This document shows positions 33,873 through 41,591 of a stretch of 64,000 nucleotides of DNA, in pieces (within the stretch, counting starts at the first letter, position 1; each line of letters opens with the position of its first letter). Made by a program: the position numbers and the translations under genes. The DNA is taken from contig CAVVHG010000003.1 of the NCBI GenBank assembly GCA_963747985.1, positions 354,013 through 418,012 on the forward strand, in the 5' to 3' direction. Under the pieces are notes generated by a model, which was not told the origin of the DNA, searched no databases, and worked only from the letters and a program-made list of their open reading frames with translations. The DNA is from JACADW01 sp963747985. GTDB lineage: Bacteria > Acidobacteriota > UBA6911.

Positions 33873-34841
33873 ATGAAAGCAATCCGAGTGCATGAGACAG
33901 GCGGGATTGAGAAGCTGCAGTACGAGGATCTACCTGTGCCAAATCCCGGCCCGGGACAGGCCCGTGTCACCCTCCGGGCCATCGGCGTCAACTTCATCGA
34001 CACCTATCACCGGAGGGGCTGGTACAAGCTCCCGCTCCCTTTCACCCCAGGCATGGAGGGTGCCGGGGTGGTAGACGCGGTTGGAGATGGCGTGACTGCC
34101 GTTCGTCCCGGCGACCGCGTCGCATGGGCGATGAGCATGGGCAGCTACGCCGAGTGCGCCCTCGTCAACGCTAACGTCCTGGTTCACCTGCCCGAGGGAG
34201 CGGATTTCCTGGCCGGTGCAGCCGTCATGCTGCAGGGAATGACCGCACATTACCTGGCGTATTCCACCTTCCCACTGCGAAGCGGTGAGACCGCGCTCGT
34301 CCATGCGGGTGCAGGAGGTGTCGGGCTGCTCCTCACGCAGATCGCCAGGATGATCGGGGCTCGGATCATCGCGACGGTGTCGACACCGCACAAGGCGGAA
34401 TTGGCGAGAAATGCCGGTGCGGATCACGTCATTCTCTACGACGAGACCGATTTCGAGGCGGAGGTGCAGCGCATCACCGAAGGGCGCGGCGTGGACGTCG
34501 TATACGACTCTGTAGGCAAGACCACGTTCGAAAAAGGCCTGAAGTGCCTGAGGCCACGAGGCATGATGGTTCTGTTCGGACAGTCCAGCGGCGTCGTTCC
34601 TCCGCTGGATCCCGGGCTGCTCGCCACCAGGGGATCGCTCTACCTGACGCGGCCGACACTGGGCCACTATACGCTCGACAGGGAGGAACTGGAGTGGCGT
34701 GCGTCGGATGTTCTCGGCTGGGTGACCGACGGCAGGCTCAAACTGCGCATTGAAAGGACCTATCCCCTGAGCGCAGCAGCGGACGCACACCGTGACCTGG
34801 AAGCGCGACAGACAACCGGAAAACTCCTGCTGCTGCCGTAA
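33873..34841 (+). CDS. NADPH:quinone oxidoreductase (zinc-independent MDR family)
   Basis: 322-residue medium-chain dehydrogenase/reductase of the Qor type. N-terminal catalytic fold (GVNFIDTYHRRGWYKLPLPFTPGMEGAGVV), NADPH-binding Rossmann motif VHAGAGGVGLLLTQIA near residue 145 and the Qor LFGQSSGVVPPLDPGLLATRGSLYLTRPTL segment near 228 are clear. No zinc-binding cysteines are seen. GAGGAGG stands upstream of ATG 33873. It probably reduces quinones or enones in one-electron steps, and the next gene 27 bp downstream may share its transcript. Confidence 0.9.
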   Translation: MKAIRVHETGGIEKLQYEDLPVPNPGPGQARVTLRAIGVNFIDTYHRRGWYKLPLPFTPGMEGAGVVDAVGDGVTAVRPGDRVAWAMSMGSYAECALVNANVLVHLPEGADFLAGAAVMLQGMTAHYLAYSTFPLRSGETALVHAGAGGVGLLLTQIARMIGARIIATVSTPHKAELARNAGADHVILYDETDFEAEVQRITEGRGVDVVYDSVGKTTFEKGLKCLRPRGMMVLFGQSSGVVPPLDPGLLATRGSLYLTRPTLGHYTLDREELEWRASDVLGWVTDGRLKLRIERTYPLSAAADAHRDLEARQTTGKLLLLP

Positions 34842-34868
34842 CCCAACGATGCAAGGGAAACTCACCTT

Positions 34869-35591
34869 ATGAAAGCACGAAGACTGCGACGAAGAGGCAG
34901 GTCTGCCGCGCCGCGGCGGACGATTGCGCGCTTCGGCGAAGCGCGCCCATTTGGCGCCGTGCTTGCCGTCGTTTTGCTGGCGTCATTGACAGTTGCGGCC
35001 GCTGTTGCAGAAAATATGGGTCAAGGGCCGGCGGCGGCGCAAAGCCGCCTCCTTTTCGACGGCAAGACGTTGAAGGGCTGGAAAGCCGCGAACTTCGGCG
35101 GTGAGGGGCCGGTTACGGTCCGCAACGGCGAGATCCTCCTCCAGAGAGGCGACCCGCTGACAGGCATCACGTGGGACGGCGGTGCGATCCCGCGCATGAA
35201 CTACGAAATCAGCCTGGAAGCCATGAAGCTCGATGGCAGCGATTTCTTCTGCGGACTCACGTTCCCTGTGGGGGATTCCTTCTGCAGCCTGATACTGGGA
35301 GGCTGGGGCGGGACTGTCGTGGGGCTTTCCAGCCTCGATGGTATGGACGCCTCAGACAACGAAACCAGCACCTCGATGGACTTCGCCCCAGACAGGTGGT
35401 ACAGGATCCGGCTGCGAGTCGTCCCGGGAAAGATCACGGCCTGGCTCGACGACAAGATAATTGTCGAAGCCAACACCCGGGGCCGCCGTATTTCGATACG
35501 GCCGGAAGTGAACCTCTCCACACCGCTCGGAGTCGCGTCCTACAGGACCGAGGCCGCCCTGCGCAACATCAGCATCCGCGGCATCGAGTAG
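34869..35591 (+). CDS. Exported DUF1080 (3-keto-disaccharide hydrolase-like) protein
   Basis: 240-residue protein with a basic N terminus (MKARRLRRRGRS) and a hydrophobic export segment at about residues 35-52 (LAVVLLASLTVAAAVA). The rest is DUF1080: LFDGKTLKGWKAANFGGEGPVTVRNGEILL, PRMNYEISLEAMKLDGSDFFCGLTFPV, and ISIRGIE at the end. The fold is concanavalin-like and related proteins cleave 3-keto-glycosides or bind sugars. The unusually long basic leader may mean the real start lies further in. Same strand as Qor. Confidence 0.8.
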   Translation: MKARRLRRRGRSAAPRRTIARFGEARPFGAVLAVVLLASLTVAAAVAENMGQGPAAAQSRLLFDGKTLKGWKAANFGGEGPVTVRNGEILLQRGDPLTGITWDGGAIPRMNYEISLEAMKLDGSDFFCGLTFPVGDSFCSLILGGWGGTVVGLSSLDGMDASDNETSTSMDFAPDRWYRIRLRVVPGKITAWLDDKIIVEANTRGRRISIRPEVNLSTPLGVASYRTEAALRNISIRGIE

Positions 35592-35619
35592 GTCCGTTCT
35601 GCTGACACTGTCTCACGAC

Positions 35620-36215
35620 TTCCTATGATACGGGCTTTCAGCCCTTCGCTATCTATGACTGCAAATCCTGGGGCGTAGCCCCAGATGCTATGGGTCGGGC
35701 CTTCGGCCCTCAGAGCCCATACCCGAATCAGCACTGGAGCGCTGAAAGCGCGTTCTTATACCAGCCAGGGGCGAAGCCCACAGAGTTGTACACAAGTCCT
35801 TACTGACCAGTGAAGTGCAGAAGTATCAGGCTCTCGCTCTCAGAAATCGGCTCCGGAGGCGTCCCGGTAGGGACGCGTTGATGTTAGCCCGGCACTTCAG
35901 TGCCGGGGCAGTCGTGATTAATGCGGTGCAAGTCCCGTAGGGACGACTGAATCTGACTCGATGCATCAGTCGTCCCTACGGGACTCGTCAATGCGTCGAT
36001 GAACGGTTCACGGCACTGAAGTGCCGTGCTACATTCAGCGCGTCCCTCCGGGACGCCAACTGGCGTTGCTCCAGCTTGTCCGGGCTGAAGGCCGGACCCA
36101 CCGAGAGTCGGAATATGGTGCGCTGCAAGCGTGTCCTACAACGAGCCTGGGCCGAAGGCCCAGGTCTGCGCGCGATACAGGAATAGAGGGCTGAAGGCCC
36201 GCTCCATAGAGCCTT
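35620..36215. repeat. Mixed hairpin-repeat cluster (R2-type and GGGACG-type modules)
   Basis: Two module sets are interleaved. R2-type: GGGCTTTCAGCCC, CCTGGGGCGTAGCCCCAG, GGGCCTTCGGCCC, CCTGGGCCGAAGGCCCAGG, GGGCTGAAGGCCC. GGGACG-type: GTCCCGGTAGGGACG, GCCCGGCACTTCAGTGCCGGGGC, AGTCCCGTAGGGAC, TCGTCCCTACGGGAC, CGGCACTGAAGTGCCG, GCGTCCCTCCGGGACGC. The second set is itself arranged as inverted halves around 35965. No gene is seen between 35592 and 36276. Confidence 0.8.
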
Positions 36216-36276
36216 GAGAGAGTCTCGTTACACCGTGTCTCGGTCTATGGGCCAGGTCAGGTCTAGCAGACGTGAC

Positions 36277-36545
36277 CTACTCACCGAATACACGCCGGAA
36301 CCGGGCGACCGCCCAATCGATTTCCTCGCGGGTAATGACAAGGGGCGGTGCTATGCGTATCACGCGGTCGTGGGTCTCCTTGCAGAGCACACCCAGTTCT
36401 TTGAGCCGCTCGCAATAGGGCCGCGCAGGCCAGCGGATTGCCGCCGAAGGTGCTGCCGTGGTCGCCGGGCTCGAAGACACCAGGGATCTCAGACGATGCA
36501 AGAACCGCAGAGACAGGATAGAAACCACCCGACAGAGCCTCACGC
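36277..36545 (-). pseudogene. Decayed C-terminal remnant of ornithine aminotransferase (rocD-like)
   Basis: Two fragments in different frames resemble ornithine--oxo-acid aminotransferase. One frame gives ALSGGFYPVSAVLASSE then GVFEPGDHGSTFGGNPLACA; the other gives RPYCERLKELGVLCKETH, then IRIAPPLVITREEI up to the stop at 36277. The N-terminal two thirds, including the PLP lysine region, is absent, and about 60 residues are missing between the two fragments. It lies directly after pyrB on the same strand, so the operon once continued with an ornithine-using gene. Confidence 0.8.
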
Positions 36546-36605
36546 TCTTTGACATTCGCTTCCATTTTGATTTCCCGGGTTTCCCACGGATGGTGAATCG
36601 GAGCT

Positions 36606-37517
36606 TTACTGGTCCAGCACCATCGTGAGGAGGGCCATGCGGACATACAGTCCGTTCATGGTTTGTTGAAAATAGAAGGCCCGCGGATCGTCGTCCACGG
36701 CCTTATCGAGTTCGAACGTCCGAGGCAGCGGATGCAGGATCATGGCATTCGGCCTCATCTTTTGCAGGGTAGCGGCATCGATGGAGAACTTGCCTTTGCC
36801 TTTCTCGTCAGCGAGCCTGCCCGTCCGGATCTGGGTGAGGTATACGACGTCAACCGCGTCGATGACCTGGTTCATCTCCGACTCGAGCGAATACCAGACA
36901 CCGCGCGTCTCCAGGCATTCGAGGATGTCGTCCTTCATCTGCAATTCAGGAGGACTGACGAAGAAGATCTTCACGCGGTCGAACTTGCTCAGCAGTTGGG
37001 CCAGCGAACGCGCCGTTCTGCCACGGTCCAGTTCCCCGATCATCGCGATGGTCAGACCGTCGAGAGTTCGCCGCTCACGGAAGATCGTGTACAGGTCAAG
37101 CAGGGCCTGGGTCGGGTGTTGCCCGCCGTTCCCGTCGCCGGCATTAATGATCGGAGCCCTGGAAACCGCCGCCGCACGTGCGGCTCCGCCGACCTCGGAG
37201 TGGCGCAGAACAATCACGTCCGTGTAGCCCGAGATGATCCGGATCGTGTCCTCGAGCTGCTCTCCCTGAACCTCCGACGAGAAGATTCGCGCCTGCTCGG
37301 TCGAAAACACACGACCGCCGAGGCGGAACATCGCCGCTTCGAAGGAACAGCGGGTCCGGGTGGACGGCTGGTAGAACAGCGACGCCATGACCTTGTTCTG
37401 GTAATCCAGCGTCCCTCCCCGTGCGGCGATCCGTTCCATGGAACGGCTGCGCTCGAACAGCTCCATCAGCATCGGGACCGTGAACTGCTGTGCATCGATG
37501 ATGTGACGCAACTTCAT
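36606..37517 (-). CDS. pyrB: Aspartate carbamoyltransferase catalytic chain
   Basis: 303-residue ATCase-type enzyme that makes carbamoyl-aspartate for pyrimidines. Carbamoyl-phosphate site PSTRTRCSFE (about residues 51-60) and HPTQALLDLYTI near 133 match PyrB, as does NAMILHPLPR near 262. Length agrees with catalytic chains (about 310). No pyrI regulatory gene is next to it. Its place in a row with argF and arcC suggests carbamoyl-phosphate supply or a specialised role; residues do not allow a different substrate to be assigned safely. Confidence 0.9.
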   Translation of the reverse strand: MKLRHIIDAQQFTVPMLMELFERSRSMERIAARGGTLDYQNKVMASLFYQPSTRTRCSFEAAMFRLGGRVFSTEQARIFSSEVQGEQLEDTIRIISGYTDVIVLRHSEVGGAARAAAVSRAPIINAGDGNGGQHPTQALLDLYTIFRERRTLDGLTIAMIGELDRGRTARSLAQLLSKFDRVKIFFVSPPELQMKDDILECLETRGVWYSLESEMNQVIDAVDVVYLTQIRTGRLADEKGKGKFSIDAATLQKMRPNAMILHPLPRTFELDKAVDDDPRAFYFQQTMNGLYVRMALLTMVLDQ

Positions 37518-37549
37518 ATTTCACTCCGTCACAATTCCTCTTGAGGAAT

Positions 37550-38500
37550 TCAGACCTCGGAATCCGGCACCACGTGAGTGCCGTACGCGCCGCGGACCGC
37601 GTCCACCAGGTGGTCGTCCGAGGTGACGATTACCCTCTTCCCGCCCCCTTCCAGGAATCGTATTGCCGCCTCGACCTTGGGGCCCATGCTGCCCGGCGGA
37701 AATTGGCCGGACTCGAAATAATCCCTCAGTTCCGAGACCCCCACGCGGATCAGGGCGCGCTGGTCCGGCTTGCGAAAGTTCAAATAGACATAGTCCGCAC
37801 CGGTGGAAAACACCAGCAGGTCGACCGGGAGCCGCAGCGCGAGCAGCACCGAGGCCCGGTCTTTGTCTATCACCGCGTCGACGCCTCTCAGCTCGCCGTC
37901 GCGCCTGACGACCGGGATGCCGCCACCGCCGACCGCGATCGCCAGGATCTCCTGGCTCAGGATGCGCCGGATCAGCTCCTCTTCGACGATCTCCCGGGGC
38001 TCAGGCGACGGAACCACGCGACGATAGCCGCGTGAGGCGTCTTCAACCATCACCCAGCCGAGCAGACGCGTCTTCTCGTCGGCCGTCGAGCGCGAGAAGA
38101 ACGGTCCCACCGGTTTCGTGGGATTCGCGAACGCGGGGTCCTCCCGATCGACGACGACCTGCGTCAGCACGGTTGCCACCTGGTTAGACAGGCCGGCATC
38201 ATGGATCTCCTGCTCGAGCGCCTGCTGCAGGAGATAGCCTATCTCTCCCTGCGTGGAGGCGACGCACACGTCCAGGCCCTGCTCGTACACCTGGCCCGCC
38301 GCGCGTTCCGACCGCAGAAGCGCCGCCCCCACCTGGGGTCCGTTTCCGTGAGTGATCACGACGCGGAGGCCCTGCGCCAGCAGGCCGGCGATGGCCTTGC
38401 TCACCCGGCGCGCGTTCGCCGTCTGCTCGGTGATCGAACCTTTCTCACCGGCGCGGATCAACGAGTTACCACCAATGGCAATCAGGGCAGAACCGGGCAT
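37550..38500 (-). CDS. arcC: Carbamate kinase
   Basis: 316-residue carbamate kinase that forms ATP and carbamate from carbamoyl phosphate (reversible). IAIGGNSLIRAGEKGSI at the N terminus, HGNGPQVGAALLRSE near 50, and AVGGGGIPVV near 192 are family motifs. FSTGADYVYLNF and SMGPKVEAAIRFL at the C terminus follow. With argF next to it, catabolism of citrulline or ureido compounds to ATP is suggested, but an arginine deiminase gene is not in the window. It lies 9 bp after argF and is probably co-transcribed. Confidence 0.94.
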   Translation of the reverse strand: MPGSALIAIGGNSLIRAGEKGSITEQTANARRVSKAIAGLLAQGLRVVITHGNGPQVGAALLRSERAAGQVYEQGLDVCVASTQGEIGYLLQQALEQEIHDAGLSNQVATVLTQVVVDREDPAFANPTKPVGPFFSRSTADEKTRLLGWVMVEDASRGYRRVVPSPEPREIVEEELIRRILSQEILAIAVGGGGIPVVRRDGELRGVDAVIDKDRASVLLALRLPVDLLVFSTGADYVYLNFRKPDQRALIRVGVSELRDYFESGQFPPGSMGPKVEAAIRFLEGGGKRVIVTSDDHLVDAVRGAYGTHVVPDSEV

Positions 38501-38509
38501 TTTACATCC

Positions 38510-39427
38510 TCACTGCATCAGATCGACCATCACAGCCTTCTGGGCATGGAGGCGATTCTCCGCCTGCCGGAAGACAACCGAACGGGGTGAATCGATCACT
38601 TCCGCCGTCACCTCGTCACCCCTGTGGGCCGGCAGGCAATGCATGAAGATCGCATCCGGCGCCGCGTGGCCGAACAGTTCCCTGTTCACCTGGTAGGGCT
38701 GGAAGATCTTCTTGCGGGCGGCCGCTTCGGCTTCCTGTCCCATGCTTGCCCAAACGTCGGTGTAGATGACATCCGCCTGCCGCGCGGCTGCGACCGCGTC
38801 CTGCGTGACCTCCAGTTTGCATCCCTTGCTGCCGATGGCGCCGCGCGCCCACTCGACAACGCCCGGCTTCGGCTCGTACCCGGCCGGCGTCGCAATCGAG
38901 ATATTCACGTCAAGCAGAGCCGCGGCGTAAATGAGCGAATGTGCCACATTGTTGCCGTCGCCCACGTACGCCAGTTTCAGCCCCTGCAGATGCCCTTTGA
39001 CTTCGAGAATGGTCATGTAATCGGCGAGCGCCTGGCACGGATGACTGAAATCGGTCAGGCCGTTGATCACCGGGATCGCCGCATGCCGGGCCATCTCCTC
39101 GACGATGTCGTGGCCGAAGGTGCGAATCATGATCCCCTGCACCATGCGCTCGAGATTCTTCGCCACGTCGTGGATCGACTCGCGCTTGCCCAGGTTGATT
39201 TCGCCCGGTGTGAGGTTGATCGAGAACCCCCCGAGCTGGTGTATCCCGACGTCAAAGCTCACCCGGGTGCGCAGGGATGGCTTCTCGAAAATCATCGCCA
39301 GGGCTTTGCCTCGGAGCGCGTCACGATAGCGTTCCGGGTGTGCCTTTATCTCGATTGCCTTCTGCAGCAATCCGCCGATCTCGTCGCTCGACAAATCGCG
39401 CATCGAAAGAAAATCTTCCCTCGCCAT
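38510..39427 (-). CDS. argF: Ornithine carbamoyltransferase
   Basis: Transfers carbamoyl between carbamoyl phosphate and ornithine, biosynthetic or catabolic. The SLRTRVSFDVGIHQLGG motif (phosphate site, about residue 53), DFSHPCQALADYMTI near 130 and MHCLPAHRGDEVTAEV near 270 are diagnostic; the Cys-Leu-Pro motif binds ornithine. Length 305 matches the family. Two adjacent starts (39433, 39427) exist; the second, MAREDFL, is used. It heads the group argF-arcC-pyrB, with hairpin repeats upstream. Confidence 0.94.
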   Translation of the reverse strand: MAREDFLSMRDLSSDEIGGLLQKAIEIKAHPERYRDALRGKALAMIFEKPSLRTRVSFDVGIHQLGGFSINLTPGEINLGKRESIHDVAKNLERMVQGIMIRTFGHDIVEEMARHAAIPVINGLTDFSHPCQALADYMTILEVKGHLQGLKLAYVGDGNNVAHSLIYAAALLDVNISIATPAGYEPKPGVVEWARGAIGSKGCKLEVTQDAVAAARQADVIYTDVWASMGQEAEAAARKKIFQPYQVNRELFGHAAPDAIFMHCLPAHRGDEVTAEVIDSPRSVVFRQAENRLHAQKAVMVDLMQ

Positions 39428-39519
39428 GATCACGTCGCTCCTTCACTTGCTGTCACTCTTCCGAAAACAGGCCCGCTCTGCGGCAAATCACGAGAGTCCG
39501 CGGTGGCGGGCCTGTCTCG

Positions 39520-39960
39520 AGACTCTATGAAACGGGCCTTCAGCCCTCGGTTCCTTGTGCTGCATCCAAACCCGGGGCTTCGCCCCGGGCTGCTATGAGA
39601 ACGCGCTTCCAGCGCTCTGCCCCTTGACTCTAATATGATCCTAAGGGCCGAAGGCCCGCCCCATTGTGAGAACGCGCTTCCAGCGCTCTGCACCCTGACT
39701 CTAATATGGCCCCAAGGGCCGAAGGCCCGCCCCTTTGTGAGAACGCGCTTCCAGCGCTCTGCACCTTGACTCTAATATGGCCCCAAGGGCCGAAGGCCCG
39801 CCCCATTGTGAGAACGCGCTTCCAGCGCTCTGCACCTTGACTCTAATATGATCGCTGAAGGGCCAAACAGGCCACGCTCCCATATCAGCCTATGGGGCGA
39901 AGCCCCAGGAATTGTACCCATAGACGAAGGAGGGCTGAAAGCCCGCCTCATAGTAAGTTC
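39520..39960. repeat. Array of 71-bp tandem repeats plus R2-type modules
   Basis: Four units start at 39597, 39668, 39739 and 39810, spaced exactly 71 bp. Each has GAACGCGCTTCCAGCGCTC and GGGCCGAAGGCCCGCCCC. Flanking modules are GGGCCTTCAGCCC, CCCGGGGCTTCGCCCCGGG, GGGGCGAAGCCCC and GGGCTGAAAGCCCGC. Spacing is regular with no variable spacer, so not CRISPR. Confidence 0.85.
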
Positions 39961-39992
39961 CGAAACAGCCTCAAGGCGGCGGACCCACATCC

Positions 39993-41342
39993 TTACGCGC
40001 CGGGGCGTTCCGCCTGAGCCAGGAAACTGTCGAGTATGCCCTCCAACTCCGATGCCGCCCGCGGATCGAGACTGTAGGTCACGCGCATAACCGGATGACT
40101 GGTGCGGACGAGCCGCGTCAGGTCGAACGGCGTGCCGATGAGGACGAGATCGCACGGGACGGCGTTGATCGTCTCCTCCAGTTCCCTGGTCTGCTTCTCG
40201 CTGTACCCCATCGCCGGGAGCACGTCCACCAGGTGCTGGTACTTCGCGAAAACTTCGCGGATCGAGCCCACCGCGAACGGCCGCGGATCAACTATCTCCG
40301 CCGCGCCAAACCGCTTCGCCGCAACATGGGCCGCCCCGTAGGCCATGCCGCCGTGCGTCAGCGTCGGGCCGTCTTCCACCACGAGCACGCGCTTGCCGCG
40401 GATCAAGCCCGCGTCTTCGACGCTTACGACCGAATCTGCCCGGATCAGCCGCGCGCCGGGGTTGACCTTCCGGGTATTCGCGGTCACCTCGTCGATGCCC
40501 GCAGGCCGGGCGCTGTCGGACTTGCTGACGATGACCACGTGCGCCATCCGGAGGTTGGTCTCGCCCGGATGATACGCAATCTCATGCCCGGGCCTGTGCG
40601 GATCGACCAGCACGATGTGCAGGTCGGAACGGTAGAACGGGATGTCGTTGTTCCCCCCGTCCCACAGGATGATATCGGCTTCCTTCTCCGCACTCCGGAG
40701 TATCTCCTCGTAGTCCACACCCGCATACACGACGTGCCCCAGACGGATGTGCGATTCGTACTCCTCCCGCTCCTCGATCGTGCACTGGTGCCGATCCAGG
40801 TCTTCCAGGGTGACGAAGCGCTGGCAGCGTTGGCGATTGAGGTCGGACGCATACGGCATCGGGTGACGCACGACTACGACCGACTTGCCGCGCCGACGAA
40901 GAATGTCCGCGACACATCGCGAGGTCTGGCTCTTCCCGCAGCCGGTCCGGACGGCGCAAACCGACACGACCGGCCTGGAGGATGAGATCGTCGTCGACCC
41001 GGCCCCCAGCAGGCGGAAATCCGCCCCGAGAGCATTGACCAGCGACGCACGGTGCATGACCTCCAGGTGGGATACGTCGCTGTAGGAGAAGACCACATCG
41101 TCGGCCGAGAATCGCCGGATCAGCTCCGGCAGCTGGGATTCGCTGAATATCGGAATCCCGCCGGGATACATGGGGCCCGCAAGTTCCGGCGGATACATCC
41201 TCCCTTCGATGTTGGGGATTTGAAACGCGGTGAAGGCAACAACTTCAAATGCGGAGTTATTGCGGAAGCAGACGTTGAAGTTGTGGAAATCCCGCCCGGC
41301 AGCACCCATTATGATGACTTTTCTGACGGCTTGCATCCTCAC
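39993..41342 (-). CDS. Cyclic 2,3-diphosphoglycerate synthetase-like P-loop protein
   Basis: 449-residue protein of the family named after archaeal cyclic 2,3-DPG synthetase. An N-terminal Rossmann-like domain (VIIMGAAGRDFHNFNV...PMYPGGIPIFSE) is followed by a P-loop VRTGCGKSQTSR near residue 173 and ILWDGGNNDIPFYRSDLHIVLVDPHRPGHE near 235; VEDGPTLTHGGMAYGA is a later conserved block. Bacterial members probably do not all make cyclic DPG; here it lies upstream of argF and arcC on the same strand, separated by the 71-bp array, so a role tied to carbamoyl phosphate or ornithine is a guess. No clear ribosome binding site decides the start. Confidence 0.82.
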   Translation of the reverse strand: MRMQAVRKVIIMGAAGRDFHNFNVCFRNNSAFEVVAFTAFQIPNIEGRMYPPELAGPMYPGGIPIFSESQLPELIRRFSADDVVFSYSDVSHLEVMHRASLVNALGADFRLLGAGSTTISSSRPVVSVCAVRTGCGKSQTSRCVADILRRRGKSVVVVRHPMPYASDLNRQRCQRFVTLEDLDRHQCTIEEREEYESHIRLGHVVYAGVDYEEILRSAEKEADIILWDGGNNDIPFYRSDLHIVLVDPHRPGHEIAYHPGETNLRMAHVVIVSKSDSARPAGIDEVTANTRKVNPGARLIRADSVVSVEDAGLIRGKRVLVVEDGPTLTHGGMAYGAAHVAAKRFGAAEIVDPRPFAVGSIREVFAKYQHLVDVLPAMGYSEKQTRELEETINAVPCDLVLIGTPFDLTRLVRTSHPVMRVTYSLDPRAASELEGILDSFLAQAERPGA

Positions 41343-41494
41343 CTCGCTATCGCCTGAACAATCCTCAGCCTGCCTGGTAGAGGAAATACTATTCCTATAT
41401 GTTACAACTATTTAGCCCAACAGGCTACCTGAAAACCCATCCCGAAGCCGGGCAGAAAACCGCGCAGGCAACGACTCACAATAGGGACCCGTGC

Positions 41495-41536
41495 GGCGGC
41501 TTTTCAAGCCGCCGGGGCGGGTTGAAAACCCGCCCC
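41495..41536. repeat. Two adjacent hairpins between divergent genes
   Basis: GGCGGCTTTTCAAGCCGCC (41495-41513) and GGGGCGGGTTGAAAACCCG with its CCCC end (41514-41536) stand directly next to each other. Both loops contain TTGAA or TTCAA. The site lies between the P-loop protein gene and mutS2. Confidence 0.7.
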
Positions 41537-41591
41537 ACATGATCCCGCGGAGCCTGTCTTTTGAGCGATCGGGGTAGTATCCTTCCCACTC

